Source: an uncultured Aquimarina sp. (GTDB lineage: Bacteria > Bacteroidota > Bacteroidia > Flavobacteriales > Flavobacteriaceae). From it: a DNA stretch of 64,000 nucleotides. The DNA lies in assembly GCA_947498595.1 (NCBI GenBank), contig CANMKX010000008.1, positions 117,867 through 181,866 of the forward strand, given 5' to 3'. Shown here piece after piece: positions 18,501 to 28,062 of this stretch (position 1 is the first letter of the stretch; every line of letters starts with the position of its first letter). A program made the translations under genes and the position numbers. The notes under the pieces were generated by a model, which did no database searches, had not been told where the DNA came from, and saw only the letters and a list, made by a program, of their open reading frames with translations.

Positions 18501-21500
18501 TACATTTGAGCATGTAAGAGGTACTAGAGCATTAAATTTAGTAGTAGGAACTTCAAATGAAAATGAATTTTTAGAATTACAAGGAGGAGCATTCTTTAAT
18601 GAAGAGTCAACATCAGGATACCGTCGTAATTATGAATTTAAATATAGAGGGATTAATGATCGATTTAATCCAGTTGAAGACTTATACGATTTCCCTGTAT
18701 TAGAACCAATTTCTAGTTTAAATTTTGAAAACCTAACACGTAGATCATTTATAGGTAATATTATTGTTCCTTGTGATAATAATGTAGGTACGTGGACAGG
18801 AAAAATTGTTCGTACAGATATTGAATTCCCAACTTTTGAAGTAGCAATTAGCGATCAAGATTTTAATGCAAATCGTACTATATTTACTATTAATGATTTG
18901 TTGCCAGGACAGTATAGAGTAGAATTGACAAATGATGATACAGGACGTAAAATTCAATCTTCAATTGTAGATTTAAGAGGAGGTAATAATACTTTTGATT
19001 TCCAATACAGAAATAATATTGAAGTAGAAACTACATTTTATCAATTTAATCTTGATGGTTTAAATGATGCAGATGAAAATATAGGACAATACATAGGAGA
19101 TCAAATTGATCCAACATGTGGTGATAACTATGTATTAAATACAGGAAATGGAATCTTTATTTCTGTAGAGGTATTTGAGCGTTATGGAGAAAATAAATGT
19201 CCAGTAGTAAATGCTACTGTTGATATTTCAGAAAAACTAATTATTGGGCCATTACAAATACATACCAATTCATTAGGTAAAGCAAACTTTGCAACTCAAA
19301 TAGGAACGCCACTATTTTCAGGAGATTACTTAAGACAATTAAATATAGCGGTTTCTCATGAAGGACGTTCGATGAACGAAAATGAATCTGCATATATTAC
19401 AGGAGCACGTAGAGGAAATTCTGATTTTACATTAGTAAATCCATTAATAGGATTTGTATTGCATGATCCACCAGGAGATGGAAGTACTGCAACATTAGAA
19501 AGAGGATCTACATATAGTCATAGTTATGGATTTGAAGAAGGAACAGATATTTCTGTAGGAATTTCTGGAGGATTAGGATTTGAGCACCAAGTAAGAATGT
19601 CTACAGAGGCTATTACAGCACCACTAGGAGTAGGGGTAGCAACAGGAGTTTCGGTAACTACAGCTGGAGTAACAATTGATCCAAGTTTAGGTACTACAGG
19701 TAATTTTAGTTATAGAAACACTGGAGGTAATGGATATAGTACATCATTATCACAAAGTATTTCTACACCAGGATTTGATGATTATGTAGGTCAAGATGCA
19801 GATGTATATATTGGTACATCTAATGTATTGACTTTTGGTACTGGTATGACTTTAGAAGTAACTAATTGTAATGTAAGTGTGCTTACAGACAGACAAATAA
19901 TGACTGCTGATACTCAAACACCATTTGTATTTACACAGCAACAATTATTAGATGAAATTATCCCTGACTTACAACGATTAGCTATTGAGAAAATAGATGA
20001 AATTAATGGTACAGATGTAACAAACTTAACTGAAGAACAACAAGCACAAAGAAATTCTTTAGATTTAGACTTAACATTAGAAAACCTATTAACTCCTGCA
20101 TTAAGAGAGGATGATACGATCAAGAATTACTTATTCCAAGTAATGAGATGGAAAGATATTATTGCAGAGAATACAGAGACACTAAGTGCTAATAACTTTA
20201 TGGAAGCTCCAGATTTTTCTTCTACTACAAGCAATTTAGAAGTTGTGGATAGTGATGATCAAGATTTAGGAGAAGGCGTTAATGAATTGGATGAAGAAAT
20301 ATCGTTTAGTGCAGGACCTAGTATTACGTATAACCTATCAAGACAAGTGAATTCTAGTAATGGTAGTAGTACAGGAGGATCTAGTGTAACTAATGGAGGT
20401 ATTAAAATTGCAACTAATGGGTTTGGTGTAAACGGAACATTTGAAGCAACATTATCAGTTTCAGGATTAAGAAATAATACAACAAATAATGAAAATGCTT
20501 CAAGTCGTGTTGATAGTTTTACATTAACAGATGATGATGCTGGAGATCAATTTAATGTACGTATACGTCGTGATCCTAGATATGATACGCCAATGTTCTT
20601 AACGAGAGCAGGTCAAAGTTCATGTCCGTTTGAATCTGGAACAGTACCAAGAGAAGGTGTAGAAATTAGTGTAGATAGAACTGTAGGATACGGTACAGGA
20701 GATGGATCTATATTATATAGAGTAACATTACGTAATACACAAATTGCAGCTGATAGAACTCGTAAAACATATACAGTAGGATTAAATGGAGCTTCTAATG
20801 GAGGTGACGCATCTGCGCAAGTATTCTTAAATGAATCTCCAATTTTTGAACCAGGAACATCTTCACCAATAACATTTACATTGGATGAAAATTCTCCAAC
20901 TGGAGTACAACAAGAAATTACAGCAAATATACGTATCGCTAGAGGTCTTGATGCACCAGAGAACATATCATATGAAAATATCGGAATTCGTATTTTCTCT
21001 TCATGTGAGCAAGAGGGAGATGCATATCGCTCATATAGAGTAGACGAGTATGAAGAAGTAGGTGTAGTACCATTCCAAGAAATTAAATTAACAGCACATT
21101 TTAGTGGTGCGTGTATTGAAGAGGTAATTGCAGACAAACCATCAGAAGATTGGATCGTAAATAATACCGATAATGATCTATTAGATTTTAGATTTAGAAT
21201 TCCAGAAGTAGCAGATGATACCGCTCCAGAAGGGTTTACTGTAGATTTAGAATATGCAATTGAAGGAAATAATACACCAAGAATATTAGAATCGTTAACG
21301 TTACTACAGTTAAAAGAGAATTTACAAAATGACGGATACATTACTTATAGTGCAAATGTATCAGCATTAACTAATGGAACTTATAGTTTTAGAGTAACAC
21401 CGGTATGTGATGATGGTGGAGCTGGAATTCCGTCAAGTAGACAAAATCCAACACCATTTGTAGAAGGAACTATTATAAGAGATGCACCTACAATTGTAAG

Positions 21501-24372
21501 AACAAATCCAATAGCTGGAGAAACCTTAACTGATGGAACAATTTCTGCAACTTTCACTAGTGCTATTAACCCTGCAACAGCAACAAATAGTACAATATCA
21601 TTACGTGGAATTTTAGGAGGAACGCCTAGAGATTTAATTTCAGGAGAATTTGCAGAAGTAGATGATGAGGTTATAATACCACATCAACCACAGTTTAATA
21701 TTACAGATGCATTTACTATGGAAATGTGGGTTAACCCATCAAGATTCCCAGCAAATGTTAATGTACCGATTGTTAAAAAAGGAAGAAACTACAAAGTAGA
21801 GTTAATGCCTTCAGGTAAATTAATAGTTAATGAAACAGTAATGTCAAGTGTACCTTTACAACCATTCGTATGGACACATGTAACAGCTGTATACGATGGA
21901 ACTGGAGCTATCCAAATTTACTATAATGGTTCGCCTGTAGGTTCTGGAGTATATAATGGAATTACAGCAAGTGCCGAAGATATAAAAATAGCTTCGCCGG
22001 TTTCTGGAGATTCTTTTATAGGATTGATTGATGAAGTACGTATTTGGACTGAAGCTAGATCTGTATTAGAAATAACTACTAATCAAGATAAACAATTGAT
22101 TGGTAATGAGGCAAATTTATTAGCATATTACGTATTTGATAATAATGCCCCAGAAGGAGAAGACGGTGCTCAAAACGAAGCGATTAGAGATTATACAGGA
22201 AATTCAATTGGTACTACACAAAACGGTTTAAGTTTTGTTACCGGAGAAGAGGCTGCAGCTCCTCTTGATATAACAAGAATGGTGCAAGATCTTCAATTTA
22301 CAATCTCAGCGTCTGTAGGTAATACAGTACTAAACATTGTACCAGTATTTACAAACCAAGAGCTAGAAGGAGCTCAATTGACAGCAATGATTAGTAATCG
22401 TAAATTAGAAGATCCAGCAGGAAACCTTGTAGAAGGAAGGTCTTGGGACTTTATTATTAATAGAAATATAATTGAATGGAGTCAAAACAATATTCGAGTA
22501 GAGCAAATACAAGGAGAAACTACATTAATTGATACGATTGACTTAGTAAATGAAGAAGGAGCAATAGATGTAGAATATAGATTTGTAGGTTTACCAGCTT
22601 GGATAACTGTGATTGATGGAGCAGATCCAGAGGATATAAATACTATTGGATCTAGACAAACAAATAGAGATATAGAGTTTGAAGTAGCTGCATTCTTGAA
22701 TGCAGGAATACATACAGCTAATGTTAACATAGAAACATTTAACGCTGAAACTGGAGAACGTTTAGGAGTTGAAACTTTCTTAGTAGAAGCTGAAGTAACA
22801 TGTGCTCCACCAGCTTATGATGACTTTAATTCAAACGATTACTTTGGAAGTATGAGTTTTGTAGGGAATTTATTTATTGATGGGATACAATCATTAGATA
22901 ATCGAGATGCAATTGGTGTATACTTAAATGATGAATTAAGAGGAACTGCAACTGTAGGAAACCAAGGAAGAGTAAATCTTACTGTATTTGGTGGATTTAG
23001 TGATAGTGGAGCTTTAAGATTTAGAGTTTGGGATGCTTCGGAGTGTTCAGAATACCAAGGAATTATCGAAAATTATGATTTTGAACTTGACGGAAGAAAA
23101 GGATCAAGTAATGCACCAGTAAGATTTACTGTAGGACAAGAATTAACACGTAGAATACCTTTAGTACCAGGATTTCAAGAAATCAGTTTTAATGTAAGAG
23201 ATAATGAAACAACATACGATTTATCATTAAGATCATTAGAAGGATTAAATGAAGGAGACGAAATCATTGATAGAGAAAATACATCAATGAGAGCAGTTGT
23301 TAATACTGAAGGGAAAATTATCGGAAACATTCCAGCTTTTGATATAAGAAAAGCATATGTAATTAGATCTACAGCAACAACAAATACAATGCTATTAGTA
23401 TCAGGGATTCAAGTTGCTATAGGAACCGATATTGCTATTGAAGGAGATAATGTTGTAAACGCAATACCATTCTTCCCGAATGAGTTACAACGTACAAGAT
23501 TTGCTTTGAGATCTTTAACATCTACATCAGTAAATGAAGGTGACCGTATAGAACGAAGAGGTTTATTTGCAGAATATAGTGCTGAAAATGGTTGGAAAGG
23601 AAGCTTAACACACTTAACACCAGGATTAGGATACATATATAAAGCTGAAACTAATGGAACTTTAAATTATAGCGGAATCATCGGCGGAATACCAAGTAGT
23701 GTCGCTGGAGCAGCTAAGACATCTGAAGTATCTTATACAGAAAAAGCAGCGCAAATAGGATGGAAAGTTAATGTAAATGATTATCCAACTTTTATGTATG
23801 TTAATGCAATTTTAGAAACAGAATTATTGGATACTGATAAATCATACGTTATTGCAGCTTTTGTTGGGGATGATATTAGAGGAATTGCAAAACCAGAACT
23901 TATTGATGGAGAATACCATTATTATATAGGTGTTGGAGGTGACTATTCTGGAGATGTAAGCTTTAAGTTATATGACGGAGAAAACATTGTTGAATTAGAT
24001 AATGTAGAAGTGTATGAAAGTGACATTAACTTAGGAGATTTTAATGCACCTTATGAGTTAACGTATACTAAAGAAGCTACTGTAGAAACATTAGCAACTG
24101 GATATATGTTATCTCAAAATGCACCAAACCCATTAATTGATGCAACACGTATTAACTTTAGTGTTCCTCAAGATACACATGTAGATATTAGTCTATATAA
24201 TGTATTAGGACAGAAAGTATACACGTTCTTAGCAAAAGAAGTTAAAGGAAATACAATCCATACGATAGATTGGAATGGTGTAGCAAATAATAAAGTATTA
24301 ACAAGTGGTATTTATATCTATCAGTTAACAGCTGATAATCAAAAACTACAACGCAAGCTTGTTATAAAATAA
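15505..24372 (+). CDS. giant multi-LamG T9SS-secreted surface protein
   Basis: 2955 residues: signal peptide (to about 26), then four LamG-like jelly-roll segments near residues 35-210 (NNQWHHFALVFN), 425-640 (TGWHHYAFVYG, IDEIRIWKG), 830-1010 and 2050-2240 (FVWTHVTAVYDG, IDEVRIWTEARS). A fibronectin-like segment lies near 290-400, and a long Asn/Thr-rich middle carries few Cys. The last 85 residues are a type A T9SS sorting domain (LSQNAPNPLIDATRINF, then YNVLGQKV and QKLQRKLVIK). It should be exported through T9SS and anchored or released at the surface; adhesion or polysaccharide binding is likely. Last gene of the four-gene operon. Confidence 0.9.
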   Translation: MKNTIKQFSKSFSLMFVLLCSMTIMAQSKRPAVLQIRGANNYTSHFDTQTKLTTDLINKGLEGQATIEFWAKAAPEPSKTNYSPWSLSNLLTGNDEFTFSVQKERVEVTVGGAVVPIDLEGQDQLFNNQWHHFALVFNTTTSKIRVYVDGIERSLIQYASVNPEYLYMTIAAQDQLFVTEYRAWNRMRSRSEIEEARYRSLFNETQTSLEGFNAQGLVQAYVNDVFDVVTLNNLPALEGTIWKNALKDLQNESVTKEEAFITSSYVGGTKFAELRNDADHPIFELEDILLVASDGNGLDTRISGGRNGVELRWPHIQDAIAYRILRKNAKEQGEPIEIETKSDVANNIVSEYIRFFDQEILPNELYEYTVQVIKEGNVRGNSGQDIGFVFANGEVEGTIQTSTNVPTREALVQAVPVNGSNPGSALELAVGTNPIVINEVEDFRRANYTGMIEFWYKTPETPTADNTIFKLGAAEIHMDQNGINVQLNGSEYIAASRTIERDEDGNVKEGQDENNTGWHHYAFVYGPNGGKIYIDGGIKPTGAETEVTPNETVATSFTVDLSNVASFSFNEAVNQKYQIDEIRIWKGDRTTLDLIRYTNHIIAGSGEKGEELENLMAYYRLDLDDTNRIYNQAPSSRGRLVGTSTSELVHLGAEMQPEITYGTYTDVDGRYEFKSINTGRQGITNSGNSFEYRVSVTKPNHEFMPENRVEDIARELQPRTIQSDFTDVSALPISGKIVYRIPNPSEPAGYDEYPTLIGTGIEVDGVRVPEIGPDSKVTTDVRGTYLVSASPGNHTFRVASQVVNAEDTESNNNTLDRRSLDFDAVSGYAVSKRKLAVANTDGFTWTGFINLDIEADPNIAIPAVQTILHWGDVVLEVRNNNRLHVVIDGVDTSLSVAVTGEQAEYDFFALTIDPANTTIGLLVDNDYQTDVLPSGLAIDEKFYIGAQHTDDLENPQINFSRVNVDILEYRNAVYTTDQLNDVRRGNVIAQDEDNLKLSYTFEHVRGTRALNLVVGTSNENEFLELQGGAFFNEESTSGYRRNYEFKYRGINDRFNPVEDLYDFPVLEPISSLNFENLTRRSFIGNIIVPCDNNVGTWTGKIVRTDIEFPTFEVAISDQDFNANRTIFTINDLLPGQYRVELTNDDTGRKIQSSIVDLRGGNNTFDFQYRNNIEVETTFYQFNLDGLNDADENIGQYIGDQIDPTCGDNYVLNTGNGIFISVEVFERYGENKCPVVNATVDISEKLIIGPLQIHTNSLGKANFATQIGTPLFSGDYLRQLNIAVSHEGRSMNENESAYITGARRGNSDFTLVNPLIGFVLHDPPGDGSTATLERGSTYSHSYGFEEGTDISVGISGGLGFEHQVRMSTEAITAPLGVGVATGVSVTTAGVTIDPSLGTTGNFSYRNTGGNGYSTSLSQSISTPGFDDYVGQDADVYIGTSNVLTFGTGMTLEVTNCNVSVLTDRQIMTADTQTPFVFTQQQLLDEIIPDLQRLAIEKIDEINGTDVTNLTEEQQAQRNSLDLDLTLENLLTPALREDDTIKNYLFQVMRWKDIIAENTETLSANNFMEAPDFSSTTSNLEVVDSDDQDLGEGVNELDEEISFSAGPSITYNLSRQVNSSNGSSTGGSSVTNGGIKIATNGFGVNGTFEATLSVSGLRNNTTNNENASSRVDSFTLTDDDAGDQFNVRIRRDPRYDTPMFLTRAGQSSCPFESGTVPREGVEISVDRTVGYGTGDGSILYRVTLRNTQIAADRTRKTYTVGLNGASNGGDASAQVFLNESPIFEPGTSSPITFTLDENSPTGVQQEITANIRIARGLDAPENISYENIGIRIFSSCEQEGDAYRSYRVDEYEEVGVVPFQEIKLTAHFSGACIEEVIADKPSEDWIVNNTDNDLLDFRFRIPEVADDTAPEGFTVDLEYAIEGNNTPRILESLTLLQLKENLQNDGYITYSANVSALTNGTYSFRVTPVCDDGGAGIPSSRQNPTPFVEGTIIRDAPTIVRTNPIAGETLTDGTISATFTSAINPATATNSTISLRGILGGTPRDLISGEFAEVDDEVIIPHQPQFNITDAFTMEMWVNPSRFPANVNVPIVKKGRNYKVELMPSGKLIVNETVMSSVPLQPFVWTHVTAVYDGTGAIQIYYNGSPVGSGVYNGITASAEDIKIASPVSGDSFIGLIDEVRIWTEARSVLEITTNQDKQLIGNEANLLAYYVFDNNAPEGEDGAQNEAIRDYTGNSIGTTQNGLSFVTGEEAAAPLDITRMVQDLQFTISASVGNTVLNIVPVFTNQELEGAQLTAMISNRKLEDPAGNLVEGRSWDFIINRNIIEWSQNNIRVEQIQGETTLIDTIDLVNEEGAIDVEYRFVGLPAWITVIDGADPEDINTIGSRQTNRDIEFEVAAFLNAGIHTANVNIETFNAETGERLGVETFLVEAEVTCAPPAYDDFNSNDYFGSMSFVGNLFIDGIQSLDNRDAIGVYLNDELRGTATVGNQGRVNLTVFGGFSDSGALRFRVWDASECSEYQGIIENYDFELDGRKGSSNAPVRFTVGQELTRRIPLVPGFQEISFNVRDNETTYDLSLRSLEGLNEGDEIIDRENTSMRAVVNTEGKIIGNIPAFDIRKAYVIRSTATTNTMLLVSGIQVAIGTDIAIEGDNVVNAIPFFPNELQRTRFALRSLTSTSVNEGDRIERRGLFAEYSAENGWKGSLTHLTPGLGYIYKAETNGTLNYSGIIGGIPSSVAGAAKTSEVSYTEKAAQIGWKVNVNDYPTFMYVNAILETELLDTDKSYVIAAFVGDDIRGIAKPELIDGEYHYYIGVGGDYSGDVSFKLYDGENIVELDNVEVYESDINLGDFNAPYELTYTKEATVETLATGYMLSQNAPNPLIDATRINFSVPQDTHVDISLYNVLGQKVYTFLAKEVKGNTIHTIDWNGVANNKVLTSGIYIYQLTADNQKLQRKLVIK

Positions 24373-24387
24373 ATAGACTGAAAAGGT

Positions 24388-24408
24388 CAGTTATTTTGAG
24401 TTGTTTTT
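24388..24408 (+). repeat. 21-bp direct repeat, copy 1
   Basis: This segment (starting CAGTTATTTTGAGTTG) lies directly before the operon terminator. An identical 21-bp copy at 28041-28061 also lies directly before a terminator of the same design, which suggests a duplicated 3' module. Confidence 0.75.
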
Positions 24409-24410
24409 AA

Positions 24411-24441
24411 AAAAACCTCCCTTACAATAAGGGAGGTTTTT
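24411..24441. terminator. intrinsic terminator of surface operon
   Basis: Arms AAAAACCTCCCTTA (24411-24424) and TAAGGGAGGTTTTT (24428-24441) with a 3-nt loop. T-tracts occur on both sides, so it can serve the plus-strand operon and the convergent type A regulator gene ending at 24478. Confidence 0.85.
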
Positions 24442-24477
24442 GTTTTTATAAATAAAAGCTATTAATTAATGTAGAAA

Positions 24478-25125
24478 TCAAGAAGCTTGTTCTATGATTG
24501 GTGTAAGAACAACAGAGCGTGTTTTTCTTTCGATATAGCCTTTAACTTCTAATTTTTTTAAACTTCTTGTAACAGCTTCCCTTGAACAATTGAGATCACT
24601 TGCAATTTCTTGATGAGGCATTGCTAATTCATTAGCCTTTTTTTGTACAGACTTTAATTTTAAATAACTATGCAATCGATTTTCAAGAGACTCTTCAGTA
24701 AAAGATTGTATAACGCCTAACATCGCATTATAATGATGCTGATGAGAAGTAATGATTAAATGTCTTAACTCCTTAAATTGAGAAGACCACTCCATCATTT
24801 TGTTAGAAGGAACAGAAAGTAGAATGCTATCTTCTAGTGCAATACTATAAAAATCAATAATATAATTATTAAACAAATTTACATGATTAGCGATGCACAT
24901 TTGATCGCTGAAAAGTTGATATAGAAGAACTTTTTTTTCTTCGTTTTGTAAATACAAATTGAAAGAACCTTTTATAACAAATAAAGTGTTTTCATAAGTG
25001 TTAACGTCGTAAAAAAATTGCTCATTGGATTTACGGTATATAATAGATCCATAAGATTCAATAAGAGTAAGTAACTCTTTAGGGAATGAATATTTTTCTA
25101 AAAGGGGGCTGATAGAAGTATGCAT
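24478..25125 (-). CDS. Crp/Fnr-family regulator, type A of pair 2
   Basis: 215 residues, same three-part layout as the type A gene at 10578: sensor jelly roll (KKVLLYQLFSDQMCIANHVNLF), dimer helix (WSSQFKELRHLIITSHQHHY) and winged helix (HQEIASDLNCSREAVTRSLKKLE). The single Cys in the recognition helix (LNCSREA) is shared with the type A gene at 26180 but not with pair 1. The ligand is unknown. It follows its type B partner by 14 bp and converges on the surface operon. Confidence 0.9.
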   Translation of the reverse strand: MHTSISPLLEKYSFPKELLTLIESYGSIIYRKSNEQFFYDVNTYENTLFVIKGSFNLYLQNEEKKVLLYQLFSDQMCIANHVNLFNNYIIDFYSIALEDSILLSVPSNKMMEWSSQFKELRHLIITSHQHHYNAMLGVIQSFTEESLENRLHSYLKLKSVQKKANELAMPHQEIASDLNCSREAVTRSLKKLEVKGYIERKTRSVVLTPIIEQAS

Positions 25126-25139
25126 ATTGTAAATAGAAA

Positions 25140-25757
25140 TTAAAATTGAGTTAAATGAATAAGGTTTTTTGAGCGTTTAATTTTTCCTTGTGTTTCTAGT
25201 TTTTTAAGAGATCTTGATATAGCTTCTTTAGAAACATGAAGATCCGAGGCCATTTCTAAACGGGATATAGTTATTTTTTGAGAATTGTAAAGACTACTTT
25301 TAGTCATTAAATAATCAAAAATCCTATTATCTAATGATTTACTTATAATGTTTTTGGTAATTAAAACTAATTGTTCATGATTGTAATAATATGAATCAAC
25401 AATCATCTTTTTCAAATCTGGATATAATAAAGCCATATTTAATACATCAGTATTAGATACCCAAAGTAAACGACTTTGCTTAATAGTAGTAACAGCAATC
25501 TGAATAGGAGTATTGTTGTAGATATTCATGAAACTTATGATACTATTATTTTCAGCATTGAGGTGATATAAAAGCAAAGAGTTATTCTCTTTACCCAATG
25601 TGATTTTTACAAGCCCTTCAAGTATAAAAGCTGTTTGATATTTTATATCTCCTTTTGATATAATAACGTCTCCTGGACCGTAGTATTTTTCTATACCTTT
25701 TTTCTTTACTAGACCTAGTAATTCCGAATTAGAATTAAGCATAAAATTAGACAACAT
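25140..25757 (-). CDS. Crp/Fnr-family regulator, type B of pair 2
   Basis: 205 residues with GPGDVIISKGDIKYQTAFI, the type B signature NNSLLLYHL, then FMNIYNNTPIQIAVTTI, and a winged helix RLEMASDLHVSKEAISRSLKKLE. Its recognition helix reads VSKEAIS, unlike FSREAI in pair 1, so DNA specificity may have shifted; pair 3 type B has ASKEAIS. No palindrome cluster lies to its right, because pair 3 begins there. Confidence 0.9.
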   Translation of the reverse strand: MLSNFMLNSNSELLGLVKKKGIEKYYGPGDVIISKGDIKYQTAFILEGLVKITLGKENNSLLLYHLNAENNSIISFMNIYNNTPIQIAVTTIKQSRLLWVSNTDVLNMALLYPDLKKMIVDSYYYNHEQLVLITKNIISKSLDNRIFDYLMTKSSLYNSQKITISRLEMASDLHVSKEAISRSLKKLETQGKIKRSKNLIHLTQF

Positions 25758-26179
25758 AAGAAGTATTTAGTATTAAATAATTATAAAACTAATTGAATTT
25801 TAAAAGTAAGAATCGTTTTTTTATACAGATAAAAAGTGTATAGTTTGGATGTAATACACGGTGAAGAGTTGTATAATAGGCATATGTGCCTTTTATAATT
25901 GAATGATATATAGTACCTTTTTATAAAGAAAGACCTCATACTTGTTTATATTTAGATATAAAATATGGACTTACATGAAATTGAAAAATATGCTTAATGA
26001 ATAAAAATAATGTGGCTAATCCATAAATGTTAAAAAGTACAAATATGATTTTGTAAGAAAAAGTAAGAATAATACATTTTTAATCTATAATTATATTTCC
26101 TTTTGATTTATAATAATAGCATATATACATATGGGGTTTTAAGAGTTAATAAGAACAATTTTTTAGATAAAATAAAATA
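25758..26179. other. intergenic region between regulator pairs 2 and 3
   Basis: 422 bp, very AT-rich and non-coding. A short dyad GGCA-TATG-TGCC (near 25889) and a near-consensus minus-strand CATATTTG (about 26043) are the only features I notice. The GTGA-N6-TCAC palindromes found beside pairs 1 and 3 are missing here. Confidence 0.45.
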
Positions 26180-26812
26180 TTAAAAAGAAGAAGAGGTCAA
26201 TGATATAGATCGTACTTTTCTTGTTAATTTATTACTTTGTTCTAGTTTTTTTATAGTTCTGGAAATAGCCTCTCTAGAACAATTTAATTCATCTGATATT
26301 TGTTGATGTGAAATCTTAATGTCTAGTGAATCTTGATGTATTGATTCAAGTTTTAAATAACTTAATAACCTACGTTCTAAAGGTTCTTCTGTAAACATTT
26401 GAACAACATTTAGCATTGAATTGTAATGCCGCTGATGCGAAGTAATAATAATATCTCTAAACTCTTTATATTGAGAAGACCATTCTGTCATTTTATGCAA
26501 AGGAATAGACAATAAAGTGCAATGATCCATCGCTTCAGATGAAAAATCAATAGGATATTCACTAAAGAGATTTGTGAGACTAACAATACAAACATTATTG
26601 CTAGTTAAATGATATAGTAAAATCTTTTTTTGTTGCTGTTCAATAAACAGTTTTAAAGTACCTTTTAATAAAAAAGTACTATAATTATGTGTATGCCCTT
26701 CATAAAAAAAACAATCTTTTGGAGCGTAAGTTTTAATCTCGGCATACTTACTTATTTGTGAAATCAACGTAGTATCAGAAAAGAAATCAGCTAAAGAAAT
26801 TGATAAATCCAT
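26180..26812 (-). CDS. Crp/Fnr-family regulator, type A of pair 3
   Basis: 210 residues. Sensor part APKDCFFYEGHTHNYSTFLL and KKILLYHLTSNNVCIVSLTNLF; dimer helix WSSQYKEFRDIIITSHQRHYNSML; winged helix HQQISDELNCSREAISRTIKKLE. It is close to the type A gene of pair 2, consistent with a recent duplication of a whole pair. It starts 2 bp after the stop of the type B partner, so translation is probably coupled. Confidence 0.9.
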   Translation of the reverse strand: MDLSISLADFFSDTTLISQISKYAEIKTYAPKDCFFYEGHTHNYSTFLLKGTLKLFIEQQQKKILLYHLTSNNVCIVSLTNLFSEYPIDFSSEAMDHCTLLSIPLHKMTEWSSQYKEFRDIIITSHQRHYNSMLNVVQMFTEEPLERRLLSYLKLESIHQDSLDIKISHQQISDELNCSREAISRTIKKLEQSNKLTRKVRSISLTSSSF

Positions 26813-26814
26813 AC

Positions 26815-27441
26815 TTAAAAAATGTTTGAAGAATTAAGAATAATAGATCTTGATTTACGAATTATTTTATTATCGTTTTCTAACTTTTTTATGGTTCTAG
26901 ATATAGCCTCTTTTGATGCATATAAATCTGAAGCAATTTCGTTTCTAGAGATATGAATATGAGAATCGTTATAAACAATAGTTTTGTTTTTTATATACTC
27001 AAATAATCTTTGTTCAAGAGAATTAGTCATAACATTTTTAACGGTCTGTAATAAGCATTTATTGTTTTTATGATATGCTTTAAACAATTCTTGTTCTAAT
27101 GAATCAAATTTTGAAGACCATTTTAAAATTTTAGTATTCGAAACAAACAATAAGGTACTTTCCTGCAAAGCCGTAACAGCAATTTGTATAGGAGTATTAG
27201 TAAAAATATTCATAAAAGTTAAGACGGAATTATCTTCTTTTGATATATGGTATAATAATAAGTTATTAGTTTCTTTTCCTAATGTTACTTTTAAAAGCCC
27301 ATCAAGAATAAAAACAGTATAGTCTTTATAATCTCCTTTATTAGCAACAATACTTTGAGAAGTATACTTTTTTAAAATACCTTCTTGTAGTATCAAATCG
27401 CATAATTCTTTTTCAAAATTAGGGTGGTTGATAGATAGCAT
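26815..27441 (-). CDS. Crp/Fnr-family regulator, type B of pair 3
   Basis: 208 residues with the type B signatures (TNNLLLYHI, FMNIFTNTPIQIAVTALQ) and the winged helix RNEIASDLYASKEAISRTIKKLE. It is first in its two-gene unit. Upstream, 461 bp away, lies a palindrome closely matching site 1 next to pair 1 (ATGTGA...ATATCACAT). That distance is close to the 482 bp seen for pair 1, suggesting that pair plus control region were copied as a unit. Confidence 0.9.
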   Translation of the reverse strand: MLSINHPNFEKELCDLILQEGILKKYTSQSIVANKGDYKDYTVFILDGLLKVTLGKETNNLLLYHISKEDNSVLTFMNIFTNTPIQIAVTALQESTLLFVSNTKILKWSSKFDSLEQELFKAYHKNNKCLLQTVKNVMTNSLEQRLFEYIKNKTIVYNDSHIHISRNEIASDLYASKEAISRTIKKLENDNKIIRKSRSIILNSSNIF

Positions 27442-27901
27442 ATAGTTAAAATGAGTTTTGATATAATTGGTGCCGTATATGTTAAAATACTTACAAAGTG
27501 TTTTTGCATAAAGGAATTTGAATAATGATATATGAATCTATTTATGTTTTTTGATATTTGATATTAATATATTAATAATGTGGTTTTTATGATTTGTGTG
27601 TGTTTTTTATAAGCATAGGGAAATGAGTTTTTTAGCTGATTTTAATTTTATAGGTAATGTAAAAAAATAGAAATAATGTGGATAAACCGTATAATTTCAT
27701 CGATTATCTGCGTTTTGTTTAAAAGTTAAAAAAAATATAATAAATGTTAATCTTAACAAAATTAAAATGAATAATTACGATTGTTATTTCTGCTTTTTTT
27801 AGCTTTTTATAAATTTTTTTAAAGTGTAATTGTTTGTTTAATTGATTGTTAAGTTGTGTAAGTGATACCTTGTAATGAGAGGTGAAATAACAGTGGTCAC
27901 G
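27442..27901. other. intergenic region right of pair 3
   Basis: AT-rich and non-coding on both strands. I find no gene. It separates the third regulator pair from the palindrome at 27902. Confidence 0.5.
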
Positions 27902-27919
27902 ATGTGAAATATATCACAT
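27902..27919. promoter_or_regulatory. Crp/Fnr-type palindrome beside pair 3
   Basis: ATGTGA-AATATA-TCACAT is a perfect 18-bp dyad. It matches site 1 beside pair 1 at ATGTGA and ATATCACAT. A degenerate second half-pair (GTGA-TATAGA-TCAA, 27921-27934) follows. It lies about 60 bp upstream of a candidate -7 box. Confidence 0.7.
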
Positions 27920-27956
27920 GGTGATATAGATCAATTTTAAATCAATTGTTTTGTAG

Positions 27957-27964
27957 GATATTTG
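27957..27964 (+). promoter_or_regulatory. candidate -7 box with no downstream gene
   Basis: GATATTTG differs from TAnnTTTG at the first base, the same mismatch as the candidate at 12474. A start near 27971 would put the palindrome centre at about -60, a normal Crp activator position. Confidence 0.35.
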
Positions 27965-28040
27965 CCTCAGAATTACTTCGAAGCATAGAAAAGATTAGAA
28001 GTATTTTATGAATGAAATTAGAATTATAGCTGATTACAAG

Positions 28041-28061
28041 CAGTTATTTTGAGTTGTTTTT
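28041..28061 (+). repeat. 21-bp direct repeat, copy 2
   Basis: Identical to 24388-24408, and like it placed directly before a terminator hairpin with a CTCC core. Confidence 0.75.
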
Positions 28062-28062
28062 T

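Noticed and set aside
20613..21341. 242-codon minus-strand frame inside the LamG gene
   Set aside because: It is antisense to a fully open 2955-codon gene with strong domain matches and has no homology-like pattern of its own.
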